Below are positions 33,458 to 43,900 of a stretch of DNA of 64,000 bases, one piece after another. Positions within the stretch are counted from its first letter, which is position 1. Each line of letters opens with the position of its first letter. Origin of the DNA: Pseudofabraea citricarpa (Eukaryota; Ascomycota; Leotiomycetes; Helotiales; Dermateaceae); assembly GCA_029641185.1 (NCBI GenBank), contig JAPWGK010000024.1, positions 248,001-312,000 on the forward strand, in the 5' to 3' direction. The notes beneath the pieces were generated by a model, which ran no database searches, was not told where the DNA came from, and worked only from the letters and a program-made list of their open reading frames with translations. The position numbers and the translations under genes were made by a program.

Positions 33458-35388
33458 GTTCGTCATGCAACGAAAAGTGATGCAGTTCGATAACTAACTG
33501 ACTGAGTGAATGGTGGATTCAGAGGCCGTCACGCAACGAAACATAACCTATTCAAAGCCTAAAGTCTGCGGACTTGGAAAGTGAATTGTTGTTACTCCGT
33601 CATGCAACGAAATCTCAATCCACTTCTTTTCTGAAAATATCAGTTCCCAGTCTGTCATGCAACGAAATAGAATACCAAACAGGCAAGTAAGTGAAAAGTG
33701 AATGCAGAATCTGTTATGCAACGAGATGGGATTTGAATACCTGGAAATATGAGGGAAGTGAATTCAGAGTCCGTCACGCAACGAAATGCTAATCCACCTC
33801 CTTCTTAAAGCGCTAGTCCTCAGTCCGTGATGCAACGAAATGCTAATCTACCTCCTTTTTAGAAGCGCTAGTCCTCAGTCCGTAATGCAACGAAATGCTA
33901 ATCCACCTCCTTTTTGAAGCGCTAGTCCCCAGTCTGTAATGCAACAAAACAGAACACCAGATAAGTAAATGAGTCACAAGTGAATACCAATCGTCATGCA
34001 ACGAAAAGTGATGCAGCTAAATATAGCTGGAGAAGCAAGTGAAACGTGAATGTAGAGTCCGTCATGCAACGGAATCCTAAAAGAACTCTGTCTGTTATAT
34101 AACGAAACAAAATATAGCTGGATAAGGATGAGCAGACAAGTAAGTGAATAGTGGTTTCTAGTCTGTTATACTACGAAACAGGCTATAGTTAGGTATAACC
34201 AGACAATCAACTGAGTGAAGAGTGAGTGTAGACTCCGTCACGCAACGAAACCTAAGAAGATACTTATCAAATACCTAATTATTATTATCTATCTTATTAC
34301 AAAAGTTCGTCATGCAACGAAATAGAAATTTATACAGCTAGCTAGGTAGATAGGTATATCCAGACAAGTGAGTGAAGAGTGAATCCAGAGCCCGTCATGC
34401 AACGAAATCCTAACCTAACTATGTGAGAGTTATAATTTCTAGTCCGTCATGTAACGAAACTCAAAATATCAGATATCTGACAAATCAGAATCACCTGTTA
34501 TCTAGTATCTTATCTAGAAGTTCGTCATGCAACGAAGCCCGATTACTTGCCACTATCTCGTCTGTTATCTGCTATCTTATCACATAAGTCCGTCATGTAA
34601 CGAAGGGCGGCTGCAGAGTATTACTAGCAAGCAGGTATAGTAGCAAGTAAGTGAACAGTAGGTTTCGAAGTCCGTCATGCAACGAGATCCAAGCATCTAT
34701 CATCTATCATCTGCTATCTGTTATCTGTTATCTAGAAATCCGTCATGCAACAGAGACTGATTGCTTGCAACTATCATCTATCATCTCCCACCTTATCAGA
34801 TAAGTCCGTCACGCAACGAAATCCAAGCATAACATATCAGATACCTAGCTGCTATCTGCTTTCTTATCACATGAGTCCGTCATGCAACGAAGAGCGACTG
34901 CAGAGTACTAACTACTAGCAGGCAAGTAAAGCAAGAGAGTGAAGAGTGAATCTATAGTCCGTCATGCAACGAGATCTAAAGTACCAGATATCTATCTGGT
35001 TGCTTGTTATTCCTTATCTAGCAGTCCGTCACGCAACGAGATATCCAAGCCTCTATCATCTGTTATCTGTTATCTGGAAATCCGTCATGCAACGAAATCC
35101 AAGCATAATAGATCAGATAGCCAGCTGCTATCTGCTTTCTTATCTTATAGGTCCGTCATGCAACGAGATCTAAGATACCTGGTTGCTATCACTTGTTATT
35201 ATCTGTTATCTAGAAGTCCGTCACGCAACGAAACCCAAGTATAATAAATATATCAGATACCTACCTAGGTAGTTGTTATCTGTTATCTACAAGTCCGTCG
35301 CGCAACGAAATGCTACAATCGAGTTTTGTAGTCAGCAAGCGGAGCAGCAAGAGTGAAGAGTGAATCATAGGTCCGTCACGCAACGAAA
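33458..35388 (+). repeat. Array block 3: forward copies, well conserved
   Basis: Most copies keep CCGTCAYGCAACGAAA. Between 33767 and 33950 a unit of about 55 bp (spacer CTAATCCACCTCCTT...GCGCTAGTCC plus motif) is repeated three times. Further right the spacers are rich in TATCTGTTATCT. Confidence 0.9.
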
Positions 35389-35766
35389 TCCATTCTCGTT
35401 CATAATGGAGAGAGGAGCAGATTCTTTTTTTTTGACATGCAACAGACTCATACAGGCAGTGTAAAAAAGAAAGGAAAAGACAAGAGAATCCAGAGTCAAA
35501 GTCTGATATTCCTTCAAGGCACATGGTAATCCTCATTCATTAAGTAAAAGCATCGAGTAAAAAATCTCCAGAGCTGCAATCCATTAAAGCGGGTACTTTC
35601 CACCCCCAGACCATACCATCGCATCGCAAAGAAGCACCATCAAAAAACCCCCAAACACCGGATATCATAAGCCACTATTCCCATTTTCCTTTTCCCAGTT
35701 GCATATCGCATCCAATTCCAGTCCACTCCGGTCCATTTCAGATCCGACCCCTCGACGCAGCAGTAA

Positions 35767-36352
35767 TCAAGCCTTAGCCTTCTTGCCCGTGAGCCACTCC
35801 TTGCCCTTCTCAGCGAGGCCTTTCGGCTGGTGCTGGTGCTGGCCAGCCTCGTCGTCCTCGATGAGCACGGCACTGTCGTCCTTGTGCGAGCGCTCGAGGT
35901 CCTCCTTGGAAGGCTTGAAGACGTTAGCGGCACCACCGCGACCGACGTGCTGCGAGCCGCCGGATTCTCTGCGCGGGTGTCCCACGACATCCTGTGCGCG
36001 GCGCGCCTCGGCCGGGTCGTTGTTCTTCGCCATGTTGCCCGAGCCGCCGCGGCCCGTCGTGTAGACTTCTGACTTGATGGTCGGCGTCTCGAGCGTCACG
36101 GGGTCGGCGTCTGCTGCTGAGTGGCCCATGTTGCCTGGAGGGAGGGAGTGGTTAGCTAACTATTCCCTTTTTTTTCTTTTTTTCTTTTTTTTTAGGATTG
36201 GGGATTTGGGAAGATCATTATCTTCTTGAGTAAGTGAGAAAATTGTACGCACCTGCGCCGCCTCGGCCGTGGGAGATTCCTGCTGCTCGACGGGACGATG
36301 AAGAGCTGCGTCGGCCTTGCTGAGCAAGAGATGCAGGGATTGCTGCCGACAT
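35767..36352 (-). CDS. DUF3602 (GRGGAGN-repeat) protein, 155 aa
   Basis: Small hydrophilic fungal protein of unknown function. Exons are 36352-36253 and 36134-35767 with a 118-bp intron inside the first GRGGAGN motif, which is rebuilt as GRGGAGNMGHS. Two further motif copies are GRGGSGNM and GRGGAANVF, the hallmark of DUF3602. The protein is Ser/Arg-rich at the N-terminus, has no signal peptide or membrane segment, and ends with a Lys-rich GLAEKGKEWLTGKK tail. It ends about 380 bp from the last good copy of the spaced-repeat array. Function cannot be assigned. Confidence 0.87.
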
Positions 36353-37598
36353 TGTGGTTGTGCAGGTATGTGTGTATGTGTATGTGATGGAGTGTTTGTG
36401 TTGAGGAACGAGAGAAGTGACAAGTAAGAAGAGAGCTTGTCAGGTATCAAAGAAGAATGTGTGATGGTGAATGCGGGGGAGGAATGGGTTGAGTTATATG
36501 AGATGGAAAGCAGCCAAGCCACGAATACCTAATGGAAACTCGGCGAGGCGACCAACAACAAACAAACCAAACAAGGGAAAGAGCCAGAAGAGCCATCATG
36601 TGGCACGAGAGACGGAAGTGTGCAAGACTGGCAGGTAGTTCGCTGGGTGGCTGGCCAGGTACTAGAGTCTAGAGCAGCCCTACCGTGCGTGGTACCTACA
36701 CCTATTCCGGAGAGTAGAGGCTAGAGAAAAGAAAAAGAGAAGAAAAAAAAGCCAGGATGAAAACTCGTAGAGAAAAAATAGTGCAAAGAGCTTAACGAAT
36801 TCTCCATCCTCTTTCTTCACCGCTGGCTCTGTTCTGGCTTGCTACTTAGGCTAGGTACCTAGGTACCCAAGTACCGCAAATCAAGACATGACATGACATG
36901 ACGTTGGGAGGAAGAAAAAGTCGAAAAAAGGGCGATGGGCACTAAGACGTAATGAAAACGGCATTTGGCGTCATGTGCAGCTCGTGCGGCGATTGCGCCA
37001 TATTGTGCTTCGTTTGTGAGGGGAAATTAGAGAAAAGGGCTGGGGGCAATTCCTGGACCTGGAGCTATCTCTTGATTCTCTCTTCCCGCAAAGCCAGAGA
37101 CAAAAGTAAAGAATTGTGAAATCAAGTCCAGTAGTAGAGAGGAGAGGAGAGCTATTTTCACTTCAGCTACCGAACCGAGCAATAACAAATATGCCTGACA
37201 TGGCATGACGTTGTCCTGTCCGAGGAGCCACAAAGCACAAGCCACAGGGAACAGACGAGGCATTTTCTTCTTCCCTGTTGCTGTTGGCTGAAAATCCGGG
37301 GATGGCTTCTCTTGGCCAACCGACCAATTTTCATCGCTGTTCCACTTTTCCACCTTTCAGCCCTAGGAGATGAGATGACACTTTGCAGTACGCAGGAGAC
37401 CGCCGAAGCCTACAACCAACCCAGCTAGCCTTCCCTGCTCTACATCTGGCAAGTCAATATTCTCGTGTTAATTGCTTCTCATCTTGATCCCTAGATAATT
37501 TCTATGCTCTAATGATTTTGACTCCCACTCCCTTTTCTATCCTACAATACCGTACCCTGATGATGGGCGCCTGAATGAGATCCGGAGAATAAAAACGT
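36353..37598. other. Intergenic, 1.2 kb, no gene supported
   Basis: Promoter side of the DUF3602 gene. It contains a TG-rich tract near 36366-36385, a perfect 14-bp palindrome GGTACCTAGGTACC at 36854-36867 and three GACAT units at 36885-36899. No family-like frame. Confidence 0.5.
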
Positions 37599-38971
37599 TC
37601 AATCGTCATCATCGTCCTTTCCACTCCCGTAATCCCCAAGTAAGATGTCGTCCTGTCCCGGTAATCCCAGCCCACCCTGTCCAGCGCCCACCGTCCGAAC
37701 CCATTCAGTCTCAACGCGAAAGAAGATCCACATCCATCGTCTACCCACCTCCAAAAGCTCCATCAGAAAAATACCAGATTCAAAGTCGGCAAAGTGGTCA
37801 AGATGTGGCGAGAGCTTGAGAGACCAAGTACAGCGAAGCAAGAGATCCGTAATCATAGCACCATAGTAGAGCTCCGTGCTGGGGAAGTGCATTCGTGATC
37901 GCAGCCCATACGGATGCATGTGAGACGAACGAGACGCCGAGAAGAGCGACAGATCCCAATCCTTCGCGACATCCCAATAGAAAGAGTAGAAGCTGTTCAC
38001 AAAAACAGCAACTAACCAACACCTATACAGCGTCGTCTCTGTCATCCCAACATCCTCGTGATTCAAGCTCAGGTTTCGCTGCAGCGCAGAGAAGATAATG
38101 ACAGGGAAAGCCGTAGCATATTTCAATGCGTTAGCCAAGTGTTGCCCTCCCCAGCCTGCAGCTCCAATCCCATGTTTTAAGTTGGCGGCCTTGACCCGTC
38201 TGTACTCGGTAATACATTGTCGAAATCGAATCATGGAAGGAATCGCAATGATAATCGGAACCAGGTATTGACCTCCACAAGCCCTATCAGGTCGCTTCGT
38301 CGCAGAGCCCGAAGGTGTAAAGAACATGCATAGTGCCACAAACAGATCAGCAATGACCTTCGCATACGAGGTCAGCACATCTGCGAGCAAGATATCTCCG
38401 AATTTCCCATCGCCAGCCTGTGCAATCCCACCAATCGAGACACGTTTCAGTGTGGAAAGGAACCTCCGTCTACCAATGAGCGAGAAATGCCGCAGCGGCG
38501 ACAGGAAGAGAGCGAGAAGTAGACATAGGTATGAGATTGGGAGGAAGTCGTAGTATATCACAAGCTCAGCTACCCGACGACTGAAGGCCCAAAAAACAAG
38601 CAGCGAAAAGGCGAGCGGTATGCTGAGGAAGAGAGCAAGTCGGTAGGTAGTAAGATGGTGTGAAGGCTGCGTATGCGATTGTCGAGCGGGATACTGTATC
38701 AATGATGGGACATCCTACAATTGTTAGAGAGTCTAGGGGGTTGCAAAGGGGGACTTTTTAGATGCTTACAATTTTCATAAGAGAAAGATAATGCAGATTT
38801 GCACCCCACGCCCATACTCCTGTTCCCTCGTTAGTTATTATCGGAGGAAGCCCTAAGTTTGGGCTCAGGATGAAGCATACCCAGAACTACCAACACCGCA
38901 ACTCTGTACGGCAGGGGGAGAGTAAGGCTGAAGCCATCAAGCTCCGACTCTACAGCCGGGTCACCGTCCAT
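37599..38971 (-). CDS. erd1: ERD1-like EXS-domain membrane protein, 418 aa
   Basis: Golgi multi-pass protein of the EXS (ERD1/XPR1/SYG1) family; the yeast member is needed for retention of ER luminal proteins and Golgi enzyme recycling, and related proteins move phosphate. Exons are 38971-38881, 38819-38770 and 38714-37599. The short first two exons are supported because they rebuild LPYRVAVLVVLGVWAWGANLHYLSLMKIDVPSLI. Hydrophobic segments follow (LALFLSIPLAFSLLVFW; ISYLCLLLALFLSPL). The EXS core has FRQCITEYRR, NALKYATAFPV and the SFYWDVAKDWDL block, which is diagnostic. The C-terminus is an acidic Asp run. It shares a divergent promoter of about 330 bp with pex10. Confidence 0.9.
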
Positions 38972-39300
38972 TATAATCGTGTGGGATTTTGCGGCATCGA
39001 GCGAAATCAAGGAGTGACTGTGGTGAGTTACGAACTGCGGTTTCCAGCGCTGCCTGCCTACGTCTCGATCAGAAGTTGCGTGCGTACGTACGTAGGCAAA
39101 AGGAGATGCTTGTGATAAGCTGTCCAAAAATACTGACAGGGGTCACTGCACTCCACACAATACGACACGTGACCGATGCACCACCACGGAACGAACCGCC
39201 CTCATGCCGAGGTTCACGATGACTTCAATCCGAACTGCGTTGACACCGCGTCGCAAACAAACAAACAATTGTAACCTACACCCAGGTCTAATCTCACAAG

Positions 39301-40446
39301 ATGGCAGAAGAAGATCATGTCCACTCAAAGCCCGATGCGGCCTCTTCATACAACTACCCATTCGCCGCTGCTCCCGACATAATTCGATCCCATCAGAAAG
39401 ATGCTTACTTTGAGGGCATCCTCTTGAACCACCTCTCCAACCTCATACGCCGGCTGTACGGCGCTCGATTCCTTCATACATATACATCCGAGGCTCGAAC
39501 CTTCTCGGAACTATTATATCTGGGGCTTACAACATTCATTGGGAATCGTACATTGGGGGAAGAATATTGCGATATCATACAGATAGAGGACGATACGCTG
39601 AAGCTGCCGACCATATCTCGGAGAGCAGGATATATCCTTACTTCCATTTTGCTTCCGTACTCTCTTACGAAAATCCTGCCGGCGTTTCGGGCTCGAATAC
39701 GGGCGAAGCTGGAATCAAACTTGCGACGACTAACTCGGAATGCACAACATAAATCCGTTTCCTATAGATTCCAGTCATATTTCCTGACACATCTTTCTAC
39801 CATCACATCACCTTCTCCAATTGCCGCTCTGACTCTCACCGTCTTTTATTTCACTGGATCGTACTACCAATTATCGAAACGGCTGTTTGGGTTGCGATAT
39901 ATCTTTACGAAGAGGATCGGACCGAGCGAGGCTAGGGTGGGATATGAAGTCCTGGGAGTGTTATTAGTTCTCCAGATGACAGTTCAATCATGGCTACACT
40001 TACGATCAACATTTGAATCCTCACAAGAAGTACCAGTCCCAGCAAATGCCAGCACGCTGGCAGGCGGATCAGCAATGCTAGACGGCGGCGTCGAGGTATC
40101 TCTTGACCCAAACTCATACTCCACCAACAACGAGCTACTATTCGAGTCATCTATACCAGCTACGTCGTCGTCACAACTCGGCCGAACCACCCACACGGAA
40201 ATTTTACAGAATGGACAGCCGAGATACGATCTCCGGGAAGGGCATGACTCGGTCATGAAATGGATCAAAGGCAGCCAGCAGAGAAAATGTACTTTGTGTC
40301 TGGAGGGACTGAAAGACCCCAGTGCGACTTCCTGCGGCCATGTTTTCTGCTGGGGCTGTATTGGGGACTGGGTCAGGGAGAAACCGGAATGCCCGCTCTG
40401 CAGGCGGGAATGTTTAGTACAGCATATCCTACCACTTCGGGTCTGA
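39301..40446 (+). CDS. pex10: Peroxisomal RING E3 ligase Pex10, 381 aa
   Basis: Peroxisome-membrane RING component of the Pex2-Pex10-Pex12 export channel that ubiquitinates and recycles the import receptor Pex5. Single exon. The N-terminal Pex2/12 domain reads YPFAAAPDIIRSHQKDAYFEG, then YTSEARTFSELLYLGLTT and NRTLGEEYCDI, with membrane helices around SILLPYSLTKIL and SPIAALTLTVFYFTGSYY. The C-terminal RING is C3HC4: CTLCLE, CGHVFCWGCI and CPLCR, closing near the C-terminus as usual. Length is normal and all zinc ligands are present. Confidence 0.95.
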   Translation: MAEEDHVHSKPDAASSYNYPFAAAPDIIRSHQKDAYFEGILLNHLSNLIRRLYGARFLHTYTSEARTFSELLYLGLTTFIGNRTLGEEYCDIIQIEDDTLKLPTISRRAGYILTSILLPYSLTKILPAFRARIRAKLESNLRRLTRNAQHKSVSYRFQSYFLTHLSTITSPSPIAALTLTVFYFTGSYYQLSKRLFGLRYIFTKRIGPSEARVGYEVLGVLLVLQMTVQSWLHLRSTFESSQEVPVPANASTLAGGSAMLDGGVEVSLDPNSYSTNNELLFESSIPATSSSQLGRTTHTEILQNGQPRYDLREGHDSVMKWIKGSQQRKCTLCLEGLKDPSATSCGHVFCWGCIGDWVREKPECPLCRRECLVQHILPLRV

Positions 40447-40982
40447 ATTGAAGAATACCATCTATTATGAAGAATTTCTGACCGACTTGTTGTGTTAATT
40501 TGGCTTGTGGCTCCGAATCTCTGAGCTTTTCGTTTCGAACGTTAGGCGAAAGACGGACTCACTGTTCATCAAGCAAGTGCTTGGTTCTTCGCTCGCTATA
40601 GTTGGAAAAAAAATTCAACGTCAAGCATCCACGATCAAGTGACTCGATTGATTTGTTTTTTGAACCATAAATTTTGGGTCGATGGTTGAAAAAGGTCTTA
40701 TTAAAGAAAGAAAGAAAGACTATCAGCAAAGCCAGTGCTTTGGTTTGCCCTGGTCGCAAGATCTCAGAAGGATTCAAGTCAGAAGGACGACTTGATTCTT
40801 CTCAGAACATCTAGGATTTATTCTGCAATCCGCAGAGGTACTCTCTCATATCTACCATGTACAAAGACACCCAACTATACACATAACATCTCAATTCATC
40901 TCATCCCACGTGTCCTCTCTCATACTCTAACGCTCCCTCTCCATCAATCCCTCCTCGCCTACTCACTCATCCACTCGCTCGC
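40447..40982. other. Intergenic, convergent gene ends
   Basis: 536 bp between the 3' ends of pex10 and the 13-exon gene. I see nothing in it apart from a short GAAA run near 40707. Confidence 0.5.
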
Positions 40983-43900
40983 TCAAACTCTCGCCTGCAA
41001 AATCTTAAACTTAACGATGCGATGCTGGCAGCGAAAAGAACAGGCCTCTCTCGTCTCCACCTCGACATGCATGCCATCACAGCCCGTAAAGTCGATCCAC
41101 GCACCATTCTGACCGAGGCCAGCAACAAAGCGATAGACGGCCAAGACACGCAGCGAGCGGCCATGCTCTCCATGCTGCATCTCGACGACCTGGATTCCGG
41201 GCCCGCGCCAGAGCATGTAGTGGCGCTGCAGGTAGGGCGGCAGCGTGCCGTATTCGTGGAGGGGCGCATAGTCGCCGTACTTGATCAGCGAGTCCATCAG
41301 CTGCTTCACGAGCTGGAACGAGTACTCGGACAGGAAAGCGGCGCCGCCGATCTCTGGCCCCGCGCAGCAGAAGATGGGGTTTTCCGCTGGTGCTTGGTTC
41401 CTGCATCACCATCGCTCCGCGTTAGCTTGTCTCCTGACGAGGTACGTACGGGAAGGCTTGCGGACTTCGTGGGGGGGGCGCCGGGGTCTACTTACACTTC
41501 CCACTGAGGACGTTGCACTGCTGCTGTTGCTGTTGCTGCACGTCTGACTGTAGCGAGCTGTCTCAATGGTGGTCGTCCGGCTTTCTGTGCCCGTCCTTGT
41601 GCTGGTGCCTGTGCTCGGGTTTGCTGTGCTGCACTAGGTGCTTGTCTTGGGGTTGGAAGAGGTGCATATCTTTGTGCCACAGGAAGTCCAGGAACTGGAG
41701 TTGGCACTTGTCCTCGTGCTGGAGCTGGAACTGGAACAGGAGCTGGAACTGGAGCTGGAAAGGGTGGCAGTTGTATTGGAACTGGTGCATTTACTCGAGC
41801 TGGAGCTGGAACTGGAACAGGAACTGAAAAAGGTGGCAGTTGTATTGGAGCAGGTGGATTTACTCGAGCTGGAGCTGGAACTGGAACTGGAACTGAAAAA
41901 GGTGGCAGTTGCATTGGAGCAGGTGTATTTGCTCGAGCTGGAGCTGGAACTGGAACAGGAGCTGGAACTGGAACTGGAGCTGGAAAAGGTGGCAGTTGTA
42001 TTGGGGCAGGTGTGTTTACTCGAGCTGGAGCTGAAACTGGAACAGGAAGAGGTGCATATATCGAAGTATACGGAGCTGTATGTACCGGACCAACTGCTAG
42101 CTTAGTTATCAACTCAACATATCTATTAATACCTCCGACGCCATATTCGTGCCCATCGGATTCCTGTGCCTTTGGGGGGTCGGGAGACTGAGAGGCGTTT
42201 TCAGGATCCTCAGAAGCACCATCCAAGACAAAAGGACTGTGGAAACAACAGTTAGCTATCACCTCTCACACCCTCAAAGGCCATAGATCGACGCGCAACA
42301 TGAAAAGTAACAGCGGAGACATACTTTGCGCTCGTATTTGCACCTTTCTTCTTGCTGTTCTGCGCACCCGTAGCTCTAGGAGTAGTGTCCACTGTGGAAG
42401 TAAAAGGGCTAGATGGAGATCAGTCAGCTGTCATCTTTCATATCCTCAAACACAATAGATCGTCGCGTAAAGGAGACAGGGGGATCATACTATGCGTGCG
42501 CATTTGCACCTCTACGCATGCTGTTCAGCGCATCTTCAGTAGTTGTGGTAACCATGGAGTTCGTTTCAAATGGACTGTGTGAACACCAGTTAGCTATCAA
42601 CCTGCATGCGCCCGAAAGACAATAGGTAGATGCGCAAAAAGAGGAAGAGAGGAGAGGAGAGAAGGGAAACATACCTCGCGTTGAAAGTTGCGCTTTCGTT
42701 CATGTTATGTTGTTCTTGTGTTGCCTCAGGGGAAGCCATTGCGCTAGGAGTATCGTCCATAGTGAAGAAGCTAGATTTAGATCGATAAGTTACCATCAAA
42801 GAGAGTATGAGGAGAAGGAGGAGAGAGAAAGATAAAGAGAAGAATCATACCTCGCGTTCTCTCTTGCGCGTTCGGCCTCAGCTTCAGCGTAGATCTGGTC
42901 AATAACCATACCGTAATCCTCTGAAGAGAGATGGCTTAGATCGACGGGATCAAGGAACATAGGCTCTTGCTCTTCTTGAGGATCTTCAAGGTAGGCGAAG
43001 GGATCTACTACACCTACGTGTGGTATATCGTTCCTCCTATTTTGCGTGCACGTTGGTTAGCTTTAGCACTCTCTCCCTGTTGCTTTGTCTGTCTGTGGAG
43101 GTGAAAATGAAAGTGAGGTTGAAGGTGAAGGTGGAAGTGAAGGGGGAGGTGAAGGTGAACCAGATGAATGGGAATAGATGGGGTGAATATTACAGGTCGT
43201 ATGGTTTCTCTCGCAAAAGCTTGGGTCGCTTGTCACGGTGCAAGTTGGCTTCTGCTTCTTTGCGTTCTTCTTCGTGTATTAGTCCTATCCGTGCAAGAGC
43301 CGATTCGAGTCTGAACTCAGGGCGAATGTAATATGGTCTACTGTGCAATGGTAAGTCTCGTGACTCAGTGGGATGCTATAGAAGAAGGGGAGAGATACTT
43401 TCCAGGAACAGCTTCTTCAACAGATTCTTGGCCTTGAACTTCAGCTGGATCTTCGACTTCATCTTCGACTTCATCTTCGACTTGATCGTAGACTTGATCG
43501 TAGACTTGATCGTAGACTTGATCGTAGACTTCATCTTCACCTTCATCTTCGACTTCATCTTCGACTTCATCCTCGACTTCATCTTCGACTGGATCGTAGA
43601 CTGGATCGTAGACTGGATCGTAGACTGGATCGTAGACTGGATCGTAGACTGGATCGTAGACTTCATCTTCGACTGGATCGTAGACTTGGTCGTCGACTTC
43701 ATCTTCAGTTTGCAATATACTTCTGCTGTATCAGTGAGAATGTTATATATTGGGTGGTAGGTCTCTCAGAAACTTACCTGTCTGTCGTCTCAGAAACTGA
43801 GGAGAAGGAGGTCGTAGGAGATTGTGGGATATCTCTCCTATACCAATTGAGAATCAGATTCTCTATGAAGACAGATGGTTCAAGAAACTTACTCGTGAGC

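Larger units (their letters stand above)
31158..35388. repeat. Spaced-repeat array, about 60 copies of a 17-bp motif
   Basis: The motif TCCGTCATGCAACGAAA, or recognisable variants, recurs about every 55-80 bp (extremes about 32 and 110) for 4.2 kb. I count roughly seven copies in reverse orientation at the left (31158-31667) and about 54 in forward orientation after 31780. Spacers vary but are themselves related, with frequent AGTGAGTGAAGAGTGAAT or TATCTGTTATCT segments before the motif. No open frame of note runs through it. It lies between the 3' ends of velB and the DUF3602 gene, which converge on it. A last degenerate copy is at about 35430. Confidence 0.95.

Noticed and set aside
34939..35244. 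Open frames inside the repeat array
   Set aside because: They only translate the repeated motif (HATKSK, VMQRD) and have no independent support.
31158..35388. CRISPR array
   Set aside because: The layout is CRISPR-like, but the DNA is fungal, there are no cas genes, the repeats are degenerate, and spacers are related to each other.
36854..36867. GGTACCTAGGTACC palindrome as an operator
   Set aside because: Related AGGTACCT pieces recur in several intergenic regions of this window, so it looks like a common genomic word rather than a specific site.
41513..42105. Plus-strand Leu/Glu- and Trp/Ser-rich frames
   Set aside because: Opposite strand of the Pro-rich exon 12; the minus strand is supported by splicing into both neighbours in phase.
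43368..43760. Plus-strand frame rich in Ile-Val-Asp repeats
   Set aside because: It is the opposite strand of the VYDP-type coding minisatellite in the minus-strand gene.
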